A stretch of 64,000 bases of DNA from Nemophila menziesii (lineage: Eukaryota; Streptophyta; Magnoliopsida; Boraginales; Hydrophyllaceae). Shown one piece after another: positions 10,226 through 20,322 of this stretch. The stretch covers positions 72,478,899-72,542,898 of the forward strand of contig JARWIR010000001.1 of NCBI GenBank assembly GCA_029959085.1. The letters are read 5' to 3'. Position 1 is the stretch's first letter. Every line of letters starts with the position of its first letter. Made by a program: the position numbers and the translations under genes. The notes beneath the pieces are model-generated. The model was not told where the DNA came from. It saw only the letters and a list, made by a program, of their open reading frames with translations, and did not search any database.

Positions 10226-11814
10226 TGGTGGTCCTTTGTGTGTTCTAAAATAAATGCAAAAGTAATCGAACCACAACCGCAAGTGTACGGTTGTCCTAAG
10301 TAGTAATAAGTGATTCTAGGATCGTTCGCAGGGACGGTTTGGTCAACTACAATGCTTATCAAATAATGAATGGTTGCACTTATGAAAGCAAGTAAAAGAT
10401 ATATTGATTGATTGGTTGGTTTATATTAATCCTAAGTATGAAAGACTAATGCAAAAATGTAAATAAATAACTAAGACGCAAGTAAATGAAAGTAAGACGC
10501 AAGTATGAGCAGGAAGTACTTGAGAGACTCAAGGGTTTTCCTAACTATCATTCATTTCAGACATTGTTTAAGGGACAAATTGGTAAATTTGTATTGGTCG
10601 GGATTCTATATTCTCCTTACCCCCGTCAGGGTGGACTAAGGAGCAACTCTCGAGTGCTACAAACCTCGTCAGGGTGATTATAGTCCACTCTCAAGTGTTT
10701 AAGTTTAAATTACCCAATAGGCCATAGGTTTGTTTAAGCTCGTCAGGGTCAAATAATTTCTAACCTACATTCATTAACTAGTTCGGTACCTAAACCCCCC
10801 GTCAAGGTGATCCAATCGCCACTAATTGGAATAGCTTAGATACTAAGTCCTATTATTAATTGATCAGGTCAATAATAGTAATTAAACACAAATTAAAGAA
10901 AAATACGAATTACCCAATTTGATTTAAATAATAAATATCCCAAATTCAAACATATGAAACGAAATCAAATTGGGATTAACCCATTATGCGTTCTCAAGCA
11001 CTAATTAAGTTTAGCTCATAATTATTGAAAAGACAAAAACTAAAGAAATAAATAAGTTCAACATGTTTTACAGAATAAAATAGAAGAACCTAATTACGGA
11101 ATTGAATTGGCTGAGAACTGGAGATATAGACCGTCTCCAGCTCTTCCTTCTTCTCTTCCTGCCTCTAGCTTCTTCTCTGGTGTCTGACTCTTAAGCGTAT
11201 GTTGTATTATGAAAAAGGTTGTAAAGGATATGTGAAAATAGAAGTCTAAAGCCCTTTTATAATGTTAAAAATGGATTAGGGCTTGGACTTAAGAATAAAT
11301 CAATAATTAAATGTCCAAGCCCAATTTCTAAGCACAAAATCCCGTAACTGCTGATACACCTTCACTAAAACGGCTTTTCCCGCTTCGTTATAACTCCGAT
11401 TGACCTGAAATCACTTGCTAAAGTTTCGTAACTCGATAAGGAATGTTTTTTCTTCAAAGTTCAGCGGCTCAATCATCTCTTAAGTGTCTCGAAATCAGCA
11501 ATCGTTAGCCTGGAAAACAGATTTGCAGCTCTAAAAACAAATTCTTTCGGGATTTATCTTCAAGTCTTGACTCCATATCACGATCTTTGACTTTCTTCTC
11601 GGATTCCATTCCTAGATAATAATTAAAACATATAAACTTTTCACTAAAATACACAAGATTACGCGCAAAAGTTTAATAAATCTAAATTACTAGAAATAAT
11701 ATGGAAATTCCGGATTATTGCATATTAACACCAAAAGTCTATCTAAATAGTCAAATAAACACAAAAAATGATGTCTCCCAAAGGTATAAAATTAGAACAT
11801 TTAGGGAGACATCA
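10226..11814 (-). repeat. 5' LTR of El-1 (1589 bp, promoter LTR)
   Basis: Same termini as the 3' copy: TGATGTCTCCC at 11814 and ACCACCA at 10226. The start forms an exact 11-bp inverted repeat TGATGTCTCCC ... GGGAGACATCA (11814-11760 region). A TATA box TTATAAAAGG lies at 11253-11262 on the minus strand, so transcription should start about 30 bp further on, towards gag. A stem ACAACCG/CGGTTGT with loop TACACTTG is at 10273-10294. Confidence 0.92.
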
Positions 11815-11819
11815 AAAAC
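11815..11819. repeat. Target-site duplication AAAAC, right copy of El-1
   Basis: Exact repeat of 3039-3043, directly after the LTR end GGAGACATCA. Removing El-1 and one copy rejoins El-0 in register. Confidence 0.93.
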
Positions 11820-12087
11820 CCACTTAGATATGAACTAAAGGAAAGTTATGTAACTAGGAAAATGATAGGGGCAGTTCTTTGTTAACCATTTGAGACCTTT
11901 TTAGCCTTCTATCCCATGAATTAATTTTATCCTTCTTATCCCAATTTTGAGCCTTAAAGCCTTTCTTTTGTCCCCACGATATAAGTCCATATCCTGTTAA
12001 CTGATTAGGCATTTCCATATGACCCGCACTTGAATCACGATCTTGAAACCTGTCTCGAGCTTGAGTTTGGGGTGGTGGGTTCATCAA
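11820..12087 (-). pseudogene. Antisense ORF of El-0
   Basis: Antisense to El-0. It starts at ATG 12087 and reads MMNPPPQTQARD, FQDRDSSAGHMEMPNQL, GLISWGQKKGFKAQNWDKK, then diverges to a stop at 11854. In the neighbouring frame the expected ending WLTKNCPYHFPSY is still present (to about 11825), so a single late indel separates it from the form seen in El-1 and El-2. The product is unknown. The start overlaps a PPT-like motif (12060-12075) on the opposite strand. Conservation of this frame in four elements is the only evidence of function. Confidence 0.45.
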
Positions 12088-12819
12088 TGGGAAATTACAT
12101 TGCGAGGGAACTTATGTGTTTGTATTGAGGCATAATTTCTGATGATATATAATTTGTAACCCTTTGCCGAGATTGAAAAAAAAGTGAAAAAGTTGTCAAA
12201 AACAGTAGACAACCGGCAACCCGGTTATCGTCTGTACAAAAAAAATGAGAAAAGAAATGAAAAACAAAAAGAATAAAGTAACCGACAAAGTGGAAATTTC
12301 TTGAAATCATCTTAGTTTGTATTGGGTTAACTTGGGGACACTAAATTAGTGCGTCAATTGGGTTGAGTGAGAACATTATTCGATTGTAAACTCAAGCTCT
12401 TGGACAGTTGTTGATGGTAAGTGAGGAGAGAGCCAAAATCTCACTTCAAATTTACCAAATATACATACCACACCGTCCCTAAGCCTACGCTAAAACCGTA
12501 AAGTCCTCGTGATTCCTAGGTGCTTAATGAGTTTACAATCTAACTAATAGGGAATATACTAAGTGGAGCGTTCAAAGCGAGTAAGAATCAATGAACACCC
12601 TATAGCCATCATATTGAGATAAGTACAAGCGTAACTTTCTAGCATTTGTGAAAGTAATGTTAAGATTGATATTATTTGTGTTTGATTTTTGCATGAGAAG
12701 TGTATGTGTATATTAATTCCTAATTTCTATTATATGAGATTTGTTTTAAGTGTTGCTTTGGGTGTATTTACTAGACTCTGCATCTCTGCATTCACCTTAG
12801 ACCATCGTTTTTATTTTTA
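12088..12819 (+). other. El-0 3' non-coding region, right part
   Basis: No gene seen. The region contains conserved blocks shared with the sister elements, such as GTTGATGGTAAGTGAGGAGA near 12411 and the CAACCGGCAACCCGGTT inverted repeat near 12210. It leads into the stem-loop and PPT. Confidence 0.6.
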
Positions 12820-12855
12820 CTTTGTCGGGACGACAAAGGTTTGAGTTTGGGGTCT
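12820..12855 (+). promoter_or_regulatory. PPT of El-0 with adjacent stem-loop
   Basis: CTTTGTC/GACAAAG forms a perfect 7-bp stem with loop GGGAC (12820-12838), followed by GTTTGAGTTTGGGGTCT up to the LTR start TGATG at 12856. The arrangement is identical in El-1 and El-2. El-3 keeps the pairing with different bases. Confidence 0.82.
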
Positions 12856-14453
12856 TGATGTCTCTCTTTTTGTTCTAATTTTATTCCCTTAGAAAACATC
12901 ATTTTAGGTGAATAATTGACTAGTCTGATAGACTTTTAGTGTTATTTCGTTATATTTCATTTTCTCTTAGTGGAATTTATTATTTTTCATTTTTATAGCT
13001 TTTGCACGTTAAATGGGTTGTTTTTAGTGCAAATGTTTTAGGTCCAGGGATGCTATGGAGCACCAATACAAGGAGAGGAATCGAGAATTAAAGTCTTAGT
13101 TCGAGTGGAGATGTCAAAGGCGAGAAAATATATCCCGAAGAGTTGACTAGGAGAGCTGCAAATCTGGAAGACTGATGTTAATTGCTTATTTTGAGCTACT
13201 TAGACGTGGATTAAGGTGTTGTGCCGTGACGAGGATTTATTCCTTATTGAGTTATGAAGATTTAGAAACTTGAACGGGTCAATTTGGAGTTGATTTGAGA
13301 AAGTTACAGCCGTTTTATCAAGGGCCGCACACTAGTTACGGGATTTTAATTAAAAAATTGGACTTTGGATTGTTAATATTTTACTAATTTACTTAAGTAA
13401 AGCCCAAGGACGATTTTGAGCTTATAAATAGACCTTTTGAATTTTATTTTACACACAACTCAATTTACACAAGTCAGAAACGCCATAGAGAAAGTCAGAA
13501 GCAAGGAAAAGGAGAAAGCTAAGAGGTGGAGAAAGTTATCTATCCAAATCACAACCAAACCCAATCCTTAATTAGGTTCTTTCATCTTTTATTTCTGTAA
13601 TCAAACATGATATCTTTTTATTTTAATTTAGTTTTTCTTTCTGTTATAAGCTAAATTTCCTTTGTACTTGAGAATCGCTAAATGGGTTGAACCCTAACTT
13701 GATTAATTTTTGTTTTTCCGATTTGGGATTTAAGTATTTAAATTGAATTTGTTATTTTGTGTTGGCCTTTATTTTATTCTTGAATTATTATCTTTGGTGT
13801 CATGAACTAAGGGTAATTTTTAGTATCTAGGCTATTCACTATAGTGGAGTAGTGATCACCTTGACGGGGGGGGGGGGGGGGGGGGGGGTTAGATACAAAC
13901 CTAGGTAATTGCCGTTGGTATTCGCCAATGACCTTGACAGGCTTGACAAACCAATAGCCAATGAGGTAAAGAACTTGAACCATCTGAAAGTAGTTGTAAT
14001 TATCCTGACGGAGTTTATAATATCGTAGGAGAGCTCCTATGTCCAACCTGACGGGGGTTAGGAGACTTTAGAATCCCAACTAGCATAATTATAACAATTC
14101 ATCCCTTAAAAGAAGAGTTTAATTAAAAAGTTTTAGGTGAAACCCTTGCGTGACTCAAGTACTACTTCTTCTCTTGTGTCTAGCCTACTTATTTGCATTA
14201 TATCCATTTCAGTTTAATCAATTTAGCATTTAATTTATTCGCATATTAGTTTTAGAAAACCAAAACAAACATTATATCATTTACTCTTCCGTACTTGCAA
14301 TTAATCCACTATCTGATTCACATATGATTTGTACCTATTCTGTCCCTGCGAACGAATCTCGGTTTATCGGTTTATTACCTGGACAACCGTACACTTGCGG
14401 TTTGTGAGTCCTCAACTTTAGCGCATTATTTTATAACACACAAGGACCCACCA
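12856..14453 (+). repeat. 3' LTR of El-0 (1598 bp)
   Basis: Runs from TGATGTCTC after the PPT to GGACCCACCA. It shares order and motifs with the El-1 LTR: degraded inverted repeat at the start, TATA box TTATAAATA at 13422-13430, four CCTGACGGGG-like motifs between 13855 and 14060, CCCTGCGAACGA near 14344, and the stem CAACCG...CGGTTT near 14384-14403. One motif has expanded into a run of 23 G at 13866-13888. The matching 5' LTR is outside the window. Confidence 0.88.
13866..13888 (+). repeat. G23 homopolymer in El-0 LTR
   Basis: An uninterrupted run of 23 G within CTTGACGGGG. The equivalent place in other LTRs of this window has 4-6 G (seen as C on the plus strand, e.g. AACCCCCCGTCAAGG). It is an expansion of one of the four LTR motifs, or an assembly artefact. 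It produces spurious poly-Pro/poly-Gly frames. Confidence 0.9.
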
Positions 14454-15530
14454 CTTACCTCCTCTTATGCTCCATCCAAATCAATCTTCCAGCTCTAGAA
14501 ACTCTTTTGTACTCATCTTCTCCAATTTCTTTCTCGAATACTCTCTCATGTGAAGGTGTTTATCTAGAAATATTTGTTCAAATGATATCTTATAGCGTCC
14601 TATAAGCTTCGCTTCATCTTGGGTATGGATATCTTGATATGAAGAGGTTGTGGTGTTTCCTCCTTGAAAGATGTATCTGTTTTGCTCTTTGATTTCACCA
14701 CTGTTGTTTCCTTTACTTACTTGACCTGATTTACCTGTTTGTTTCCGAACTAGTACCTATATCAATTGATTTCTTCTTGATCTTACCCACTACCTTGCTT
14801 TGATTCATAATCTATTCGTTCTTTTCATCATCTCTTTTGACCCCCAACTCAAAGGTTTTAACACTCTCGAACTACCTTTTGATTATAGATAGATAAGGTG
14901 TTATTTGGGTTAGGAAAGCTGTAAAATGATGTTTCTTTATGTGGGCATGATGAAATCTTGCTTGGATGATATGGGTGTAAGGAATTTTAGAAGAAGATTT
15001 TGAAAATTTGGCTTTTGTTTTTTGGATTCTAGGTGTTTTGAAATTATTTGGGTGTTTGATTCTTGTTTATAGAATGGTAGGGAAGGATTTGGATATGAAT
15101 CTATGGTGATTTGGTAGTGTTTTGATGTGAGGTGAAGCTTCAATGGTATTTCATGGAGTTTGGATGTGTTGGGGAAGAAAATGAGGTTTAAGGTTTAATA
15201 TTTCAAAGGTATAGAACTAACCTTCTTGTTTTCCTTTTTCTGGCGGCGTCGTGTGGTGCACCACAGGTAAGGCGCAGTGTACCACACGAGTCTTCTATTC
15301 TGTATCGTGTCACAGTCTTGCGTGCTTGGTCAACACCGTTTGTCTTGATGGGTCTTGGCTTCGAACCTGATTTCACAACAATAGCGAAGGTTTTTCTTTG
15401 GTGAGGTGCTCCGCTAGTAGCGTGCGGTATACCACACGAGTCTTCTGGATGATTCCATGGCACGGTGATGTGTGATTTAAGACACGGTTTAAATCCCATC
15501 CGCCTCACATGTGTACCCGAGTTACTGACC
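14454..15530 (-). mobile_element. frag-F: 3'-region fragment of an El-3-like element
   Basis: It matches the El-3 segment at about 35040-36160 in the same (minus) orientation: shared phrases include CTCTCTCATGTGAAGGTGTT and CATCATCTCTTTTGACCCC. It covers the start of a third ORF with its PPT-like CCCCCAACTCAAA (near 14844) and a hairpin array near 15250-15465 (GTGTGGTGCACC / GTGTACCACAC). El-0 inserted directly beside it, so its remainder is truncated or lies left of the window. No complete ORF remains. Confidence 0.7.
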
Positions 15531-16064
15531 GTCGTGACCCTTTTAATGGGGTGCCATAACTTAAAAATGGCTTGAATTGTTTTGTAATTTTCTTTGAGCT
15601 GAGTATAACTTCAAAAATTTGTTTGGTATAAAGTGCCATGACTCATATTTTACCAATTCGAATTGATCATTTAGGTAACTGGAGATTGGAGAAGCGTGAA
15701 GCTCGAAATGAAAACGAGAGGTTAAAAATTTACAGTGAGAAAAAAATGCTACTCAATTTTGTTATCTAACGTTTTTTTGAATTTATGTATAAGTAGTATA
15801 TTAATATCTTTTTTTTAAACTTAGAATGAGAGAGTAACCTTAGAGCAAAAGAAATCAGATGAAAAGATTCTGAGTTAAGTTGAAGAGAAAAAGGTACTGT
15901 ATAGTGAATGTATTCTTGTTGAAGAAAGAAAAAATTGTGTTAATTGGTTATTGAGCCAAGGTTCAAGATCTCATCTATTATAGATGTTTTCTAGCTAATA
16001 CTAACAAGATTTGGCATTCTAGGTGTGTTTTTTTAATGGTATATGCGAAACAAAACAAAATCAA
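15531..16064. other. No definite gene; weak coding-like traces
   Basis: AT-rich sequence. Two short charged frames on the plus strand (WRLEKREARNENERLKIYSEK near 15680 and VTLEQKKSDEKILS near 15835) look like fragments of coiled-coil exons, but stops and gaps separate them and I cannot name a family. Confidence 0.3.
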
Positions 16065-16181
16065 ATGTTGACTCAGGATAATGATAGTACAGATTCATCA
16101 TCATGGTTCTCTTCTGCTTTGTGGTCATTTGTGGAGTCTATACCGACACTCTTGTTATTTATGATTCGGTTTTCATTATGA
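16065..16181 (+). pseudogene. Possible fragment of a membrane-type NAC protein C-terminus
   Basis: A 38-codon frame reading MLTQDNDSTDSS, then SSWFSSALWSFVESIPT and a hydrophobic tail. The WFSSALWSFVESIP phrase resembles, from memory, the region before the transmembrane segment of some plant NAC transcription factors. No NAC DNA-binding domain and no convincing splice frame lie nearby, so at best this is a gene scrap. The resemblance is short and unverified. Confidence 0.3.
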
Positions 16182-16369
16182 AAAGTATAAACCTAACTTG
16201 TTTCTTCTTGTAATTTTGAAATAATCAAATGGTGTTCTTTTTTGATCCAAAAGTACTACAATGGTGTTTATTCTTAATATCAAATGAGTTGTTAAATTCA
16301 ACCTTTTCAAAAATTATTTTACCCTAGACTCTCTTAAAACATTCTTGGTGGCAACTCTATGCTCAATCT

Positions 16370-16903
16370 TTGTGGCGCAAGATTGGAGGTGGTGGAGGCA
16401 TTATCAGAGATGGTATGGGGAATTGGATTGGCGGCTATTCGATGAATATTAAGCATGATGTGCCGGTTATCGTGGAGTTAATTGCGTTATGTGAGGGACT
16501 TAAGTTGCTTGAGGCTATGCCATTAGGAGAAGTAGTCATAGAAGTAGATTCGAAGGAAGTATTGGGTTTATTAAGAAGTGTTGCGAGGAATAAGGGTCCA
16601 GCTACGTTTTGGATTGAGGAAATTCGTCAGATTATGGCGAGAAATACCTCGTTCACACTTGGGAATATTTATCGCGAGGCGAACTATTGTGCGGATTGGT
16701 TGGCTAATGTGGGTCTTTCTGAGATGGAGAGATATAGCTTTTATAAGGAACCACCCAAAGGGATTTGGAAGCTTCTTACGCGAGATCAAATGGGGTGGAA
16801 GACACCCCGTTCTACATTTAGTTTGAATTTGCTTTCTGATGTAATAAACTAGTGCTGTTTTTCGATCCTGTGGGATCTCCCTGTAACCAAAAAAAAAAAA
16901 AAA
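16370..16903 (+). pseudogene. 5'-truncated L1-type LINE: RNase H domain and poly(A) tail
   Basis: A 160-residue frame ending at 16852 is an RNase H-like domain of the plant LINE type: GGGGGIIRDGMGNWIGGYS, VELIALCEGLKLLEA (Glu), VIEVDSKEVLGLL (Asp) and YREANYCADWLANVG (Asp). The usual first catalytic Asp-Gly before the glycine run is missing at the truncated 5' end. About 50 bp after the stop, ATCTCCCTGTAACC leads into 14 A (16889-16903), a retroposition tail. The frame has no stop, so this copy is fairly young. No target duplication was found. Confidence 0.75.
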
Positions 16904-17187
16904 CAATATATAACCCCCATATGTCGTTTGGTGGGATTCGATTCACCAAACAACAACATAACCTTAATGTATAAATCCAAAAATAATTTGGTGATAAAAT
17001 AACAAAAAGAAAACTGAAATATTTTGTTGATGAAAGTTGTTTACCAAACAACATGGATGCTCAAATATAATTTGGTGGGATTTTTTCCACCAAACAATGA
17101 CATAAAAATTTGGTGGAAATTTTGTTTGGTGGGAAAATTTTGGTCGGAAAAGTTTGCCGAAATTTTTTTGGTAGAAAAATTTGGTTG
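16904..17187. repeat. TTTGGTGGGA-rich block, target of El-2 (left half)
   Basis: Short imperfect repeats of TTTGGTGGGA(A)AATTTT with inverted copies, e.g. TTTGGTGGGATTC...TTCACCAAAC near 16925 and TTTGGTGGG...CCACCAAAC near 17068. The pattern continues beyond El-2 at 26172-26225 (AGCGGGAAAATTTTTGTCAG). It may be part of an unclassified small transposon. No gene. Confidence 0.55.
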
Positions 17188-17192
17188 GAAAT
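17188..17192. repeat. Target-site duplication GAAAT, left copy of El-2
   Basis: GAAAT precedes the LTR terminus TGGTGGGTCC at 17193 and is repeated exactly at 26167-26171. Confidence 0.93.
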
Positions 17193-18854
17193 TGGTGGGT
17201 CCTAGGGTGTTATAAAATTAAGCGATAAATAAAGAGGAACCACTTAACCGCAAGTGTACGGTTGTCCCAAGTAATATATGATAATCAAGTTCGTTCTCAG
17301 AGACGGATTAGGTTCAACCCAAATATTAATCAAGTAGTAAGAATAATTGCTAAGCAGAAAATAAAAGATAAGAATTTTTGTTTGGTTTTTGTCAATTAAA
17401 GATGCAAATAAAATAAAGACTAAAATTAAATAAACAGAAAGGAAATAAAGAAAATAAACGACTAACTTCAGATAAGAGAGATACTTGAGTCTCGCAAGGA
17501 ATCCACTTAATCAATATAATCTATGCTATGTTCAATGGTAGAATTGGAATTATAATATTAGTCGGGACTCTAATATCTCCTAGCCCCCTGTCGGGTGGAC
17601 CTAGAAGCTATCCTAAAGTATCATAAACACCTGTATGGTCGAATATGCCTCTTCAGATGATATGATTTTACCTCATTGGCTATGTAACTAGTTAAGCCTG
17701 TTGGTCAATAACGGATATTAGTAATGAAAACAAAGTAATATCCAATATATAAAACTCAATCCTATTTAAATCTAAACAATCCCAAATTCAAAACATAGAT
17801 TAATTAATTAAGGTTCATCCCTTTAATGCGATTCTCAAGTATAAAGAAATTTAGCTCATAAGAAAATTAAAGACTAACATAAAAGAAAAGGAGTTCATGT
17901 TCAAATTAAAAAGATAAATTACTAACCTAAAGGGTAGGATGACTGTTGATGGAAGAACAGGATTCCTCCAGCACTAGCTTCTCCTTGCGTTCTTGCTCTA
18001 ACTTGAAAACCTTAAGCCTCTTGTATAATTCTCTGAAGTGTGTGAAAAGAGGAGGCTAAGGCGTGTATTTATAGGTGTTAGGGAACCCTAGGTCGAATTT
18101 ACTTGGAGTGGAAAACAAGTTAAGAACTCTTAAATTCGTAGTCCTAAATTCTAGGAAAGGTAAGATTCTGCTGCTGATTTGATTTGGTCATATCTCATTC
18201 AATACTTATCCGTTTGAGGAGTTCCAATATATGAAACTAATTGTCTCAGAAAGAGCTTTCTATTGATGCAGACCACTCGTCCAGATTCCTAGCCAATCGT
18301 TAGTTATGTACTCGTCTTTGAAACGTGGCTGGAATTTCAGATTCATAAGACATCTTTATATTTTCCTTCTTTGCATATATCTTTCCTAAATCTTCTTATT
18401 TCCATGTAAATCCTCTTTCCTTTTCTTCTTTATCTTGACTTGGTCTCTAAGTAATTACCATATATCTTTTAAAGCTTCACAATAAATAAATAATTAAACC
18501 GCATATGCTTAAAAAGAATAAATCAATAAATCAAGAAATAGAAATAGGAAAGTGCACTCTAAAAATATAAACTCGAGTAAAAACATTTCCTAACACACTA
18601 AAAATACACTAAGACTTTAATTCTCACTTCTCCTCCTTGTATTGGTCTTTCATGAAATTCAAAAACTTAGTAACTTTGCATAAAAAACAATCAAATTTTA
18701 TGCACAAAAGCTCAGAAAACGCAAATAGTTAATTTCCAAGGGGAGGAAGTGAAATATGATCAAATAAGCCTAAAAATATATCAAATAAGTCATTTATTCA
18801 CCTAAAAAGGATGTCTCCAGAGGGCTAATAATTAGAAAAAATAGGGAGACATCA
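17193..18854 (-). repeat. 3' LTR of El-2 (1662 bp)
   Basis: Minus-strand TGATGTCTCCC (18854) to GGACCCACCA (17193), homologous over its length to 24519-26166. TATA-like CTATAAATAC lies near 18066-18075. The LTR start carries TGATGTCTCC ... GGAGACATCC. The end carries AACCG TACACTTG CGGTT. Confidence 0.92.
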
Positions 18855-18890
18855 AGACACCAAACTCAAACCTTTGTCGTCCCGACAAAG
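18855..18890 (-). promoter_or_regulatory. PPT of El-2 with adjacent stem-loop
   Basis: Minus strand: stem CTTTGTC/GACAAAG, loop GGGAC (18890-18872), then GTTTGAGTTTGGTGTCT (18871-18855) next to the LTR start. Confidence 0.8.
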
Positions 18891-19675
18891 TTAAAAAAAA
18901 AACAAAGGATCTTTTAGGTGAACGCATAAGGTAGAATCTAGTAAATAATCCCAAAGCACAACTTAAAATAAATTTCATATAGTCTAATCTAGGAATTAAT
19001 ATACACCTACACTTATCATGCAAAATCAAATACAAAACAATATCAATCTAAAATTAATTTCACAATGCTAGAAGGTTACGCTTATTACTTATCTCAAGAT
19101 GGTGGCTATAGGGTATTCCTTGATATTTACTTGCTTTGAACACTCCACTTAGTATACTCCCTATCAACTCACTGTGCATCTAGGAATCACGAGGTCTTTA
19201 CGTTTTAGCATAGGCTTAAGGACGTTATGGTATGTATATTTGGTAATTTTGAAGTGAGCTTTTGGATCTCTCCTCACTTACCATCAACAAACTGTTCCAG
19301 AGCTTGAGTTTACACTCGAATAACGTTCTCACTCAACCCATTTGACGCGCTTAATTAGCGTCCCCGAATTAACCCAATAAGCACTAAGGACGATTCACCT
19401 AAAATTTTCCACTTTGCCGGTCCGAATATGTATATTCTTTTCAAATCTTTTTTCTTTTCTTTTTGTATATCTATGACTCTCTCTTTGATGTTGAGATATC
19501 ATGCTATTTTTTTCATAGTTATGCCTTTTCATAACTTGAGCTCATAGCTTCTTTTCCATTCACTATTACCCCGGCAAAGGGTTACAATATAATAAACCTG
19601 TGAATCATCATCATGTATAGCACAAAGCACAATTGATAAGCTCAAAAATCCCAACCCAATGTAAATTACCATATA
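18891..19675 (-). other. El-2 3' non-coding region
   Basis: No sense gene. Conserved blocks match El-0 12088-12819 in reverse, including the GTAAGTGAGGAGAGA block near 19272 and GGACCGGCAAAGTGG near 19410. Confidence 0.55.
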
Positions 19676-19930
19676 GTGGACCCACCACCCCAAACTCAAG
19701 CTCAAGACAGGAAGTCTCAGGATCGTGATTCAAGTGCGGGTCATATGGTCATGCCTAACAATCTAAAGGGATATTGGCTTATAATGTGGCGACAAAAGAA
19801 AGGCTTAAATGCTAAAAATATGGCTAAGAAGGATATCATTAATTCAGGGATTGATGGCCAAAAAGGATTTAAAGGGCTAATAAAAAAGAACTGCCTCTAT
19901 CATCTTCCTATTTACACATCTTGCCTCTAG
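19676..19930 (+). CDS. Antisense ORF of El-2, 84 aa, intact
   Basis: Reads MDPPPQTQAQDRKSQDRDS, SAGHMVMPNNLKGY, MWRQKKGLNAKNMAKKD and ends KKNCLYHLPIYTSCL before TAG. It is the least damaged of four related frames (El-0, El-1, El-2, El-3), all antisense to the element and all placed between the third ORF and the PPT. It is basic and polar, with no signal peptide, membrane segment or known motif. ATG at 19676 lies in GTGGACCCACCACCCC, complementary to a PPT-like motif. Expression is not shown; it would need an antisense promoter in the 3' region or LTR. It could instead be a conserved sense-strand RNA element that happens to be open. Confidence 0.45.
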   Translation: MDPPPQTQAQDRKSQDRDSSAGHMVMPNNLKGYWLIMWRQKKGLNAKNMAKKDIINSGIDGQKGFKGLIKKNCLYHLPIYTSCL

Positions 19931-20322
19931 TTCATACCTAAGTGGGTTCTCTACTCATTTAGATCTCACGTTCTACAAACCACCATTATCCTTAAGTACA
20001 AGTTTACTTCTTTTGCATTGTTCATTAATTCTAATTATCTCATATTTGCATGCAATCAAAGTGTGGTTTACACTAACTCCTAAAGTCAACTATTTTCTAT
20101 CATTAATTCATAAAAAGAATGCTTGATGGGGGCATTTAAAATACTCTACAGTCAACGTAACCCTAAGATTAATTTGATTGAAAGCATGTAAAACACAAAA
20201 AATTGGGATGAGGCAACGAACCCCACCCCAAACTCAAAAGTGAGTCGTGTCCCCATGACTCGAAAAAGACTCAATAAAGCAATAAAATTAAACTAAACTA
20301 CCTACCTAGTGCCTACCATCAA

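Larger units (their letters stand above)
3044..11814 (-). mobile_element. El-1: non-autonomous Athila-like retrotransposon nested in El-0
   Basis: A full-length minus-strand element: 5' LTR 10226-11814, PBS 10201-10219, gag-protease polyprotein 10091-7291, GC hairpin array 7065-6635, reduced third ORF 6261-6030, antisense ORF near 5381-5623, PPT 4630-4614 and 3' LTR 4613-3044. It is flanked by the exact 5-bp repeat AAAAC. No reverse transcriptase, RNase H or integrase core lies between protease and the 3' region, so it would need enzymes from another element. By eye the two LTRs differ by a few percent plus two indels (7 bp near 3600/10793 and 13 bp near 4135/11327), suggesting a fairly recent insertion. 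Confidence 0.92.
1..14453 (+). mobile_element. El-0: Athila-like Ty3/gypsy retrotransposon, 3' part, interrupted by El-1
   Basis: The element enters from the left edge inside integrase, continues through a long 3' region with an env-like ORF, is split at 3043/11820 by the nested element El-1, and resumes to a PPT and a 3' LTR at 12856-14453. Joining across the insertion gives a 3' region that matches the same region of El-1 and El-2 (for example 11822-12090 against the reverse complement of 5390-5640). The integrase end and third ORF point to the Athila lineage. Its gag, protease, RT and 5' LTR are outside the window, so completeness cannot be judged. The right flank CTTAC (14454-14458) would be its target duplication. 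It is the only element here that shows a true integrase end, so it represents the presumed autonomous lineage. Confidence 0.88.

Noticed and set aside
13807..14046. 79-aa frame with a poly-Pro run
   Set aside because: Produced by the G23 tract in the El-0 LTR.
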